Below, one piece after another: positions 8,168 to 16,932 of a stretch of DNA of 64,000 bases. The stretch is from Halomonas shengliensis (GTDB lineage Bacteria > Pseudomonadota > Gammaproteobacteria > Pseudomonadales > Halomonadaceae): assembly GCF_900104135.1 (NCBI RefSeq), contig NZ_FNIV01000002.1, forward strand, positions 434,001 to 498,000. Direction: 5' to 3'. The notes under the pieces were generated by a model, which was given only the letters and a program-made list of their open reading frames with translations, searched no databases and was not told the origin of the DNA. Numbering within the stretch: position 1 is the first letter of the stretch; every line of letters begins with the position of its first letter. Made by a program: the position numbers and the translations under genes.

Positions 8168-8658
8168 GCGCGCTCCAGCTCGGCCCAGGGAATCGGGAAG
8201 GAGAGGTCGATGTGGTAGCCCTCCAGCATCGGCAGGCGCAGGATCGGCACGCCCAGGCGCGCCTCCAGGGCGTCGAGGCGGGCCTCGAGCTCGGCCTCGT
8301 CCGGTGCGGTCATCACGAACCACAGGTTGTAGGCGTGTTCGCGGGCATAGTTGTGGTTGACGCCGGGGGCGGCGTTGATGAGCTCTGCGAAGGCATCGCG
8401 CTCGGCCTCGGGCACGGCCACGGCGGCCAGCAGGCTGGCCCCGGCCCGGGCATGGTCGAACACCGGTCCCACGCGGCTCAGCACGCCCATCTCCTGCAGG
8501 CGCTCGAGGCGCTCGATCACCTCGGCCTCGCTGGTGCCCAGGCGCTCGGCCACGGTGTGGAAGGGGCGGGTGCAGACCGGCAGGCCGCGCTGGTAGCTGT
8601 CGATCAGGCGACGGTCCAGCGCATCGAGGGCTTGGTGAATCGGGGCTTGGCAATGCAT
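8164..8658 (-). CDS. nirD: Siroheme decarboxylase subunit NirD
   Basis: The 164-residue product has the family plan: [20 protein letters not shown], a helix-turn-helix region [20 protein letters not shown], and the NirD-type motif [20 protein letters not shown]. With NirL, NirG and NirH it decarboxylates sirohaem. The ATG at 8658 is chosen; an in-frame GTG two codons upstream (8664) is possible and has a GTGAG sequence close to it. The gene starts 58 bases after the nirS stop, and a strong hairpin lies between them, so its expression relative to nirS may be attenuated. Confidence 0.88.
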   Translation of the reverse strand: MHCQAPIHQALDALDRRLIDSYQRGLPVCTRPFHTVAERLGTSEAEVIERLERLQEMGVLSRVGPVFDHARAGASLLAAVAVPEAERDAFAELINAAPGVNHNYAREHAYNLWFVMTAPDEAELEARLDALEARLGVPILRLPMLEGYHIDLSFPIPWAELERA

Positions 8659-8683
8659 CGGCACAGCTCACTTGCGGCGGGGT

Positions 8684-8707
8684 GGCGGCGGGCGCGTGCC
8701 CGCCGCC
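8684..8707 (-). terminator. Intercistronic hairpin between nirS and nirD
   Basis: GGCGGCGGGC (8684-8693) and GCCCGCCGCC (8698-8707) form a perfect 10-bp GC-only stem with a 4-base loop, directly after the nirS stop codon. No U-tract follows in the minus-strand direction, so it is more likely a partial terminator or 3'-end stabiliser of nirS mRNA than a full stop. It could set nirS protein well above the cofactor enzymes. Confidence 0.6.
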
Positions 8708-8716
8708 GGGTCCCGA

Positions 8717-10788
<2,072 letters not shown>

Positions 10789-11130
10789 ATGCTGCCGCCT
10801 GTCCTTCTTCGCCTGCTGCTGCCCCTTGCGATCGGTGCCCTGCCGCTGGCCGCCGGCGCCGAGCCGTCGCTCCCGGCCGAGCGCGAGTCCGAGCTCGAGA
10901 CGCTGCTCTACCAGGACTGCGGCTCCTGCCACGGCATGACCCTGCGCGGCGGCCTGGGCCCCGCACTGCCGCAGTCGCGCATGAACGCCTACAGCCGCGA
11001 TGGCCTGGCCGCGCTGATCCTCCATGGCGTCGAGGGCACGGCCATGCCGGGCTGGGAGGGGCTGCTGACCGAACAGGAGGCCCGCTGGCTCGCCGACCAT
11101 CTGCAGAACGACACCCCCCTGGATGAGTGA
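10789..11130 (+). CDS. nirC: Periplasmic monohaem cytochrome c NirC
   Basis: A small 113-residue cytochrome c: signal peptide MLPPVLLRLLLPLAIGALPL, then DCGSCHGMTLRGGLGPALPQ containing one CxxCH, and a Met axial ligand in GTAMPGWEGLLTEQEARWLA. NirC proteins donate electrons to or assist NirS maturation and heme d1 pathway steps in the periplasm. The ATG at 10789 is favoured by CGGAG 6 bases upstream over the in-frame ATG at 10732, which would add 19 residues before the signal peptide. It is followed 27 bases later by nirF, supporting the NirC assignment; on sequence alone it is a generic c-type cytochrome. Confidence 0.78.
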   Translation: MLPPVLLRLLLPLAIGALPLAAGAEPSLPAERESELETLLYQDCGSCHGMTLRGGLGPALPQSRMNAYSRDGLAALILHGVEGTAMPGWEGLLTEQEARWLADHLQNDTPLDE

Positions 11131-11157
11131 CGTCCTTCCCGATCACAAGGAGTGGCC

Positions 11158-12360
11158 ATGATCGCCCCTGCCCTTCGCAAGCCCCTCGCCGCCCTCTCCC
11201 TCGCCGCCCTGGTGGCCGGCTGCCAGGCGACCCCGACCACCGAGCTGCGTGGCACCGGCGACCTCGGTGTGGTGGTGGAGCGTGCCACCGGCAGCCTGGC
11301 GGTGGTGGACACCAGCGAGCGCCGCATCCTCGACCGGGTGGAGGGGCTGGGGGATCTCTCCCACGCCTCGGTCAAGTTCTCCCGCGACGCCCGCTACGCC
11401 TTCGTCTTCGGCCGCGACGGCGGGCTGAGCCGGGTCGACCTGCTCAGCGGCGAGATCACCCATCGGGTGATGCAGTCCGGCAACAGCATCGGCGGCGCCG
11501 TCTCCCAGGATGGCGCCCTGGTGGCGGTGGCCAACTACGAGCCGGGCGGCGTGAAGCTCTTCGACAGCGAGACCCTGGAGGAGGTGGCCGACATTCCCGC
11601 CACCTACCGGGACGCGGCAGGCGAGACGCGGCGCTCCAAGGTGGTGGGCCTGGTGGATGCCCCCGGCAACCGCTTCGTCTACAGCCTGTTCGAGGCCGGC
11701 GAGATCCACCTGGTCGACATGAACGGCGACACCCCCGAGCTGACGCGCTTCACCGATATCGGCGAGGAGCCCTACGACGCCCTGATCGGCCCCAACGGGC
11801 GCTACTACATCGCCGGGCTGTTCGGCGAGGATGGGCTGGCGCTGCTCGACCTGTGGCATCCCGAGGCGGGGGTGCAGCGCATCCTCCCCGACTACGGCCG
11901 CGGCGAGGAGCGCCTGCCGGTCTACAAGATGCCCCACCTGGAGGGCTGGACCCTGGCCGGCGACGAGGCCTGGCTGCCGGCGGTGGGCCGCCACGAGGTG
12001 CTGATCGCCGACGCCGACGACTGGTCGCTGAAGGATCGCCTCCCGGTCCACGGCCAGCCGATCTTCGTGATGCGCCGCCCCGACGAACGCCAGGTGTGGG
12101 TCAACTTCGCCCACCCGGACAACGACGTGGTGCAGGTGATCGACACCGAGTCCCGCGAGATCGTCGCCACCCTGGAGCCGGGCGAGGCGGTGCTGCACAT
12201 GGAGTTCACCCCCAAGGGGGAGCAGGCCTGGGTCTCGGCCCGGGACAGCGACCGGGTGGTGGTCTATGACACCCGCACCCTGGAGGAGGTCGCCCGGCTC
12301 GACAGCGAGTCGCCCAGCGGCATCTTCTTTACCGACCGGGCCCACCGTATCGGGCTGTGA
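11158..12360 (+). CDS. nirF: Heme d1 biosynthesis lipoprotein NirF
   Basis: NirF is a periplasmic d1-propeller protein needed for a late step of heme d1 formation. The 400-residue precursor has a lipoprotein signal with lipobox LVAGC (residues ~18-22), as known for NirF. Propeller repeats follow, such as GDLGVVVERATGSLAVVDTS, LSHASVKFSRDARYAFVFGR (with the conserved His), DLWHPEAGVQRILPDYGRG and VSARDSDRVVVYDTRTLEE. AAGGAG 5 bases upstream selects the ATG at 11158 over the GTG at 11152. In well-known nir operons nirC and nirF sit between nirS/nirM and nirD; here they are a separate divergent pair. Confidence 0.92.
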   Translation: MIAPALRKPLAALSLAALVAGCQATPTTELRGTGDLGVVVERATGSLAVVDTSERRILDRVEGLGDLSHASVKFSRDARYAFVFGRDGGLSRVDLLSGEITHRVMQSGNSIGGAVSQDGALVAVANYEPGGVKLFDSETLEEVADIPATYRDAAGETRRSKVVGLVDAPGNRFVYSLFEAGEIHLVDMNGDTPELTRFTDIGEEPYDALIGPNGRYYIAGLFGEDGLALLDLWHPEAGVQRILPDYGRGEERLPVYKMPHLEGWTLAGDEAWLPAVGRHEVLIADADDWSLKDRLPVHGQPIFVMRRPDERQVWVNFAHPDNDVVQVIDTESREIVATLEPGEAVLHMEFTPKGEQAWVSARDSDRVVVYDTRTLEEVARLDSESPSGIFFTDRAHRIGL

Positions 12361-12362
12361 GT

Positions 12363-12381
12363 GAGGGGGCTCGGCCCCCTC
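12363..12381. terminator. Hairpin between nirF and the convergent P450 gene
   Basis: GAGGGGGC (12363-12370), loop TCG, GCCCCCTC (12374-12381): a perfect 8-bp stem starting 3 bases after the nirF stop codon and before the convergent P450 gene ends at 12426. There is no clear T-run, so strength is uncertain. Confidence 0.5.
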
Positions 12382-12425
12382 TACGACCTGTCACTGACGC
12401 CCTCACTGATGCGAGTCATTAGCGA

Positions 12426-13583
12426 CTAGCGCCGCACGTGCAGCGGCACCGCGGAGTAGCCGCCGGCGGGGTAGAGGGCGCGCACCGCGGGGCGCCCCGG
12501 CAGCAGCGCGATATCGACGCTGGCGTCGAGCAGCGCGTCCATGAAATCGTGAAGCTCCATGCGCGCCAGGGGCGCCCCGGGGCAGACGTGGATGCCGGCC
12601 CCGTAGAGCAGGTTGTCCTTGGGGTCGCGATCCAGGCGCACCTCGTCGGGGTCGCCGAACACCGCCTCGTCGCGGTTGGCCGAGCCCCACAGCAGCGTCA
12701 GGCGTTCGCCCGCAGCGAGGCGGCGGCCACCGATCTCCACCGGCCGGGTAACGACGCGCCGGTTGGACATCAGCGGCGCATCGAGGCGCAGGATCTCGTC
12801 GATGGCCGCGGGCAGCAGGCGGCGATCGGCACGCAGCCGCCCCTGCAGCTCCGGGTTCGCCGCCAGGTAGCGCGCCAGGATGCCGATGCTCGCCGAGATG
12901 GTGCCGAGCTCCCCCACCGTCCAGTTGCGCAGGATGCTGACGATCTCCTCGTCGGCGAGCGCGCGCCCCTCGACGGTCTCGTTCATGATCCGGGTGGTGA
13001 CGTCGTCCGGCGCGGCGTCGCCGGCCGCGCGGCGGCTGGCCAATTGCTCGTGGATCACGCCGTCGAACTCCAGCGCCAGCTCGCCCAGCGCCTCGCGGTC
13101 CTGGGCCAGGGTGGCGGCCTGCTGGCGCTTCACCCAGGCGCGCAGCGGCTCGTGGAGCGTGGCGGGCCAGCCCATGAAGGCACACTGGATCTCCAGGGCG
13201 AAGTCCTGGCCCATCTCGGCCATCGCCTCCACCTCGCCATCGGCGGGCAGCCGATCGACCACGGCCCCGGCGATGGCGCGGCAGCGCGGGGCGAACTCGG
13301 CCATGGCGGCAGGACCGAAGTAGGGCTCGATGAGGCGCCGGAAGCGGGTGTGCTCGGGGGGATCCATGGCGTTGGGCACCGAGAGGTGGCGGCTCGCCGC
13401 GTTGCTGAAGGTCACGTGATCCTCGAGCACGCGCCTCACGTCCGCGTGGCGCAGCAGCGACCACTGCAGGTAGTCGCTGAAGGCTACCGGGCAGCGGCCA
13501 CGCATCTCGTCATAGGCGGCGATCTGGTCGTCGAGCACCTCCTCGGCACGCGGGTCCCAGTCCTGCTGGTGCGTATCGCTCAT
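12426..13583 (-). CDS. Cytochrome P450
   Basis: This 385-residue soluble P450 has the ExxR helix (AIDEILRLDAP), the PERF-like region, and the haem-thiolate loop LLYGAGIHVCPGAPLAR with the ligand Cys. The I-helix reads NWTVGELGTISASIGILAR; the usual acid-Thr pair of the AGxxT motif is replaced by Gly-Thr, seen in some bacterial class I P450s. The substrate is unknown and no ferredoxin partner is adjacent. The ATG at 13583 has GAGGAG upstream. It lies between the nirCF pair and a MarR regulator, and an FNR-family box lies 63 bases upstream, which is odd for an enzyme class that normally needs O2. Confidence 0.9.
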   Translation of the reverse strand: MSDTHQQDWDPRAEEVLDDQIAAYDEMRGRCPVAFSDYLQWSLLRHADVRRVLEDHVTFSNAASRHLSVPNAMDPPEHTRFRRLIEPYFGPAAMAEFAPRCRAIAGAVVDRLPADGEVEAMAEMGQDFALEIQCAFMGWPATLHEPLRAWVKRQQAATLAQDREALGELALEFDGVIHEQLASRRAAGDAAPDDVTTRIMNETVEGRALADEEIVSILRNWTVGELGTISASIGILARYLAANPELQGRLRADRRLLPAAIDEILRLDAPLMSNRRVVTRPVEIGGRRLAAGERLTLLWGSANRDEAVFGDPDEVRLDRDPKDNLLYGAGIHVCPGAPLARMELHDFMDALLDASVDIALLPGRPAVRALYPAGGYSAVPLHVRR

Positions 13584-13645
13584 GTCATCTCCTCGCATGG
13601 GGTGAGAAACGCGGCAAGCAGACCACGAAGCCGCCCCGCCGCGCA

Positions 13646-13659
13646 TTGACTCAGGTCAG
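13646..13659 (-). promoter_or_regulatory. Anr/Dnr-like box upstream of the P450 gene
   Basis: TTGAC-TCAG-GTCAG matches the TTGAC-N4-GTCAA motif at 9 of 10 positions and lies in the 93-base gap between the marR stop and the P450 ATG. No good -10 hexamer is found at the 32-bp spacing seen for nnrS, ubiU and ubiT, so function is uncertain. Confidence 0.4.
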
Positions 13660-13676
13660 CGCGGCCCGTTGGCGAC

Positions 13677-14090
13677 TCAGGGCAGGTCGGGCCAGCCGGG
13701 CAGGTGGAACTCCTCCTGCAGGTGGCGCAGCTCCGGCTGGTGCAGCTCGGCGATGCGCCGGGCCAGCTCCGCCCCGCGCGCCAGCAGGTGCACCTCGATG
13801 CGGCGGCGATCGCCGCGACTCGGGCGCCGCTCCACCAACCCCAGCTGCTCGCAGCGATTCACCAGCGCCACGGTGCCGTGGTGCTTGGCCTGGAGCCGCT
13901 CGGCCAGCTCGCCGATCGACGCCCACTCGCGTCCCTCGAAGCCCAGCAGGTGCAGCAGCAGCTGGTACTGCAGCGGCGTCAGGCCGTGGTCACGGCAGAT
14001 ATCCTCGCTCTGGCGCAGGAAGACGCGCAGCTGGTAACGGAAGTGGGAGAGGCGCTGGAAGTCGCGCTTGGTGAGGGCGTCGTCGCGCAT
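13677..14090 (-). CDS. MarR family transcriptional regulator
   Basis: The 137-residue protein has the MarR winged helix: HGLTPLQYQLLLHLLGFEGR, SIGELAERLQAKHHGTVALV, NRCEQLGLVERRPSRGDRRR and the wing residues IEVHLLARG, with dimerisation helices at both ends. MarR proteins are usually repressors relieved by small ligands. It precedes the P450 gene by 93 bases on the same strand and may control it or itself; no palindrome was found that would identify the operator. Confidence 0.88.
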   Translation of the reverse strand: MRDDALTKRDFQRLSHFRYQLRVFLRQSEDICRDHGLTPLQYQLLLHLLGFEGREWASIGELAERLQAKHHGTVALVNRCEQLGLVERRPSRGDRRRIEVHLLARGAELARRIAELHQPELRHLQEEFHLPGWPDLP

Positions 14091-14229
14091 GGCGGCGTCT
14101 CCGAAGGCGAAGGAGCCATGGCCTCCCTTGACAGCCGGGGAGGCGGTGCCTAAAGGTTAAGCAATAACATCACAACATGATACACCTTTCCCGACCGACG
14201 ACCATCCCTGGCCAACGAGGAGCGCCGCC

Positions 14230-14796
14230 ATGAACCCCCTGACCGTTATCCGTCTCCCTTTCACCCGCCAGGCGGGCTGGAAGACCCTGCAACAGCGCAA
14301 GCCGTCGATCCCGACCCTGGCCTGGTGCCTGGTGCTGCCCATGTCGCTGCTGCCCCCGGTGCTGCTCTACTACGCCGGCACCCACTACGGCGACGGTTTC
14401 GTCATGGGCTTCGCCGACCGGGAGTGGCGCTTCATCACCACCATCCTGTTCCTGGCCGAGCTGCTCACCTTCTTCGTGATGGGCTGGCTGATCCACGCCG
14501 TGGTCAACGGCACCCGTGAACTCGCGATCGGCTACCACGACGCCTACCTACTGGCGGCCCTGGCGCCGCTGCCGCTGTGGTCCTCGGCCATCGTGCTGCT
14601 GATCCCGAGCCTTGCGCTCAACGCCCTGGCGGTGCTGGCGGCGCTGGGCATCTCCTGCAGCCTGGTCTACCACGGGCTCCAGGCGCTGTGCGAACGACGC
14701 GATAACGACGTCACCACCATGTCGGCCACCTACACCATCATGGCCGGCGGGGTGTTGGCCTGGGGTCTTCTGATGGCGATCGTCTGGGCCTACTGA
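14230..14796 (+). CDS. Yip1-like polytopic membrane protein
   Basis: A 188-residue protein with five predicted membrane spans, among them LVLPMSLLPPVLLYYAGTHY, FLAELLTFFVMGWLIHAVV, LLAALAPLPLWSSAIVLLIP and AGGVLAWGLLMAIVWAY. The opening FTRQAGWKTLQQRKPSIPTL is like other bacterial Yip1-domain proteins. The function of bacterial members is not established. GAGGAG precedes the ATG. It lies 104 bases before hmp on the same strand, but hmp has its own operator in the gap. Confidence 0.65.
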   Translation: MNPLTVIRLPFTRQAGWKTLQQRKPSIPTLAWCLVLPMSLLPPVLLYYAGTHYGDGFVMGFADREWRFITTILFLAELLTFFVMGWLIHAVVNGTRELAIGYHDAYLLAALAPLPLWSSAIVLLIPSLALNALAVLAALGISCSLVYHGLQALCERRDNDVTTMSATYTIMAGGVLAWGLLMAIVWAY

Positions 14797-14848
14797 GCCG
14801 AACGCCATGCTGCGGCGCAGCGTCGTGGGGCTGGCACCGACGGGTTTT

Positions 14849-14871
14849 AACATGTATTTTACATGCACTTT
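14849..14871 (+). promoter_or_regulatory. NsrR-like operator upstream of hmp
   Basis: The 23-base site begins AACATGTATTT, ends ACATGCACTTT and has a single T between. Against the gammaproteobacterial NsrR consensus AAGATGYATTT-N-AAATRCATCTT the first half matches at 10 of 11 positions and the second at 7. NsrR is the NO-sensing Fe-S repressor that commonly controls hmp. The site lies 29 bases before the hmp ATG. Confidence 0.6.
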
Positions 14872-14900
14872 AAAAACATCCCCCGACACGGAGCCCCTCG

Positions 14901-16070
14901 ATGCTGACTCAGGAGCAGGAACAACTCGTCGCCACCACCGCCCCGGTGGTGGCCGAACACCTCGACGCCATCACCCAGCGCTTCTATCCGCTGCTGTTCA
15001 GCCGCCATCCCCAGGTGAAGCCGCTGTTCAACCAGGCGCACCAGGCCGATGGCGGCCAGCCGAGGGCGCTGGCCGGCGCCGTGCTCGCCTACGTGCAGCT
15101 GCGTCACGACCGAGAGAAGGTGCGCGAGACCCTGGCCACGGTGGTCAGCAAGCATGTCTCCCTGGATATCCAGCCCGAGCACTACCCGCTGGTCGGTGAA
15201 TGCCTGATGGACGCCATCGGCGAGGTGCTGGGCGATGCCGTGACGCCGGAGATCGCCGCCGCCTGGGAGGGCGTCTACGAGGAGTTGGCCGGCCTACTCA
15301 TCGAGCTGGAGGCGCACCGCTATCGCGAGTTCGAGCGCCGACCCGGCGGCTGGCGGGGTCCCCGCGAGTTCCGCATCGCGGCGACGCGCCAGGAGAGCGC
15401 GGTGATCCGCTCCTTCGTGCTCGAGCCGGTGGACGGCGGCCCCGTCGCCGACCATGCGCCCGGCCAGTACATCGGCGTCAGGCTCACCGTCGATGGCGAG
15501 CCGCTCTATCGCCACTACAGCCTCTCTGCCCTGCCCAACGGCAAGAGTTACCGGATCTCGGTGAAGCGCGAGCCCGAGGGGCGCGCCAGCCGTCACCTGC
15601 ACGATGCCATGGGCGTCGGCGATACCCTGGCGCTGCTGCCGCCGGCCGGGGACCTGACCCTGGCCGAGGGCGACGAGCCGCTGCTGCTCGCCTCCGGCGG
15701 CGTCGGCCAGACCCCGCTGCTGCCCATGGCCCACCAGGCGCTGGCCCAGGGTCGCCGGGTGGTCTACCTCCACGCCGCCCTGGACGCCGAGCACCACGCA
15801 TTCCGCGATGAGGTGGCGGCGCTCGCCGCCGAACATCCCGAGCGGCTGCGTGCCGTCAGCATCCATGAGGCCGGGGATGATGCCGACCATACCGGACGAG
15901 TCGACCGCGACCTGCTGGCAAGCTACCTGCCCGAGGGCGGGCGCTGCTACTTCGTCGGCCCCCAGGGCTTCATGACGGCCGTGGACCGCGCACTGGCCGA
16001 GCTGGGCGTGCCCGCCGAGCGTCGCCACTACGAGCACTTTGGCCCCTCGCGTCCCCTCGACGCCGCCTGA
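14901..16070 (+). CDS. hmp: Flavohaemoglobin / nitric oxide dioxygenase Hmp
   Basis: Hmp converts NO plus O2 to nitrate using NAD(P)H and protects the cytoplasm from NO. The 389-residue protein starts with a globin domain (MLTQEQEQLVATTAPVVAEH; distal FYPLLFSRHPQVKPLFNQAH; proximal His in VVSKHVSLDIQPEHYPLV). An FAD domain with RHYSLSALPN and an NAD domain with LLASGGVGQTPLLPM and CYFVGPQGFM follow, ending YEHFGP as usual for the family. Its length is typical. CGGAG precedes the ATG, and an NsrR-like operator lies immediately upstream. Confidence 0.95.
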   Translation: MLTQEQEQLVATTAPVVAEHLDAITQRFYPLLFSRHPQVKPLFNQAHQADGGQPRALAGAVLAYVQLRHDREKVRETLATVVSKHVSLDIQPEHYPLVGECLMDAIGEVLGDAVTPEIAAAWEGVYEELAGLLIELEAHRYREFERRPGGWRGPREFRIAATRQESAVIRSFVLEPVDGGPVADHAPGQYIGVRLTVDGEPLYRHYSLSALPNGKSYRISVKREPEGRASRHLHDAMGVGDTLALLPPAGDLTLAEGDEPLLLASGGVGQTPLLPMAHQALAQGRRVVYLHAALDAEHHAFRDEVAALAAEHPERLRAVSIHEAGDDADHTGRVDRDLLASYLPEGGRCYFVGPQGFMTAVDRALAELGVPAERRHYEHFGPSRPLDAA

Positions 16071-16092
16071 GCCTCATCCTCCTCCACGACAA

Positions 16093-16123
16093 GACGACGC
16101 CCCGGGCTGGCCGGGACGTCGTC
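16093..16123. terminator. Hairpin between convergent hmp and sdhB-like genes
   Basis: GACGACG plus CCCGG pair with CCGGG plus CGTCGTC across one C/A mismatch and a 5-base loop (16093-16105 with 16111-16123). It sits in the 79-base gap between two convergent stop codons and could act in both directions; T-tracts are weak. Confidence 0.5.
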
Positions 16124-16149
16124 GTCATGTGGATGTTGTTCGATGGGTC

Positions 16150-16854
16150 TTAGCTGCCACGCGCCAGCAGCATCGCCTTGATATGGCCGATGGCCCGCAT
16201 CGGATTGAGCCCCTTGGGGACCCAGGTGCAGTTGGCGATCTGTCGGCAACGGAACACGCTGAAGGGGTCATCGAGCTCCGCCAGCCGCTCGTCGGTGGCG
16301 GTGTCCCGGCTGTCGATCAGGAAGCGGTAGGCCTGGATCAGGCCGGCCGGACCGATGTACTTGTCGGGGTTCCACCACCAGGAGGGACAGGCCGAGCTGC
16401 AGCAGGCGCACAGGATGCATTCGTAGAGGCCGTCGAGCTTCTCGCGATCCGCCGGGCTCTGGCGTCGCTCGATGGTGGTGGCTGGCTCGTCGTTGATCAG
16501 CCAGGGGCGGATCTTCTCGAACTGGCGGAAGAACAGCGTCTGGTCGACGACCAGGTCACGGATCACCGGCATGCCCGGCAACGGGCGCAGGGTCAGGGTA
16601 TCGCCCTTGCCGAGCACCTCCTCCACCGGGGTGATGCAGGCCAGCCCGTTCTTGCCGTTGATGTTCATGCCATCGGAGCCGCACACTCCCTCGCGGCAGG
16701 AGCGCCGATAGGCCAGGGTGGGGTCCCGTTGCTTGAGGTGTTCGAGCACGTCGAGCACCATCGCCTTGCGGAAGCGCTCCTCGACCTCCAGGCTGTCCAT
16801 GCGAGGCAGGTCGTCCTCCTCTGGGTGGTAGCGATAGAGCCGTACCTTGAGCAT
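16150..16854 (-). CDS. sdhB: Stand-alone succinate dehydrogenase iron-sulfur subunit (SdhB-like), missing one cluster cysteine
   Basis: This 234-residue protein is close to E. coli-type SdhB throughout: SCREGVCGSDGMNINGKNGL with the [2Fe-2S] ligands (including the Asp found in E. coli), then CILCACCSSACPSWWWNPDK, and RCRQIANCTWVPKGLNPMRA. In E. coli the last motif reads NCVSVCPKGLNP, and its second Cys (C216) is the fourth [4Fe-4S] ligand. Here that codon is absent between Val212 and Pro213, leaving three ligands. No sdhA, sdhC or sdhD is nearby; upstream is an RND efflux gene. It may be a second copy adapted to another cluster state or a decaying paralogue. An AT-rich NsrR-like palindrome lies just upstream. 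Confidence 0.88.
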   Translation of the reverse strand: MLKVRLYRYHPEEDDLPRMDSLEVEERFRKAMVLDVLEHLKQRDPTLAYRRSCREGVCGSDGMNINGKNGLACITPVEEVLGKGDTLTLRPLPGMPVIRDLVVDQTLFFRQFEKIRPWLINDEPATTIERRQSPADREKLDGLYECILCACCSSACPSWWWNPDKYIGPAGLIQAYRFLIDSRDTATDERLAELDDPFSVFRCRQIANCTWVPKGLNPMRAIGHIKAMLLARGS

Positions 16855-16884
16855 CGAGCCCCCTTCAGGCCTGGAGCCGGACTT

Positions 16885-16907
16885 AAAATATATTATGAAT
16901 ACTTCTT
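16885..16907 (-). promoter_or_regulatory. AT-rich, NsrR-like site upstream of the sdhB-like gene
   Basis: On the minus strand the site begins AAGAAGTATTC, has one central A and ends TAATATATTTT. The halves match the NsrR consensus AAGATGYATTT-N-AAATRCATCTT at about 9 and 8 of 11 positions. It is flanked by CTTAA/TTAAG, making the 29 bases roughly palindromic. AT-rich promoter sequence can resemble this motif by chance; the nearby hmp operator adds weight. Confidence 0.4.
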
Positions 16908-16932
16908 AAGGTTAGCCTCGCTGCTTCCGCCG

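Noticed and set aside
14151..14229. A possible NsrR site before the Yip1-like gene (AACATGATACACC)
   Set aside because: Only one half resembles the motif; the second half does not match, unlike the site before hmp.
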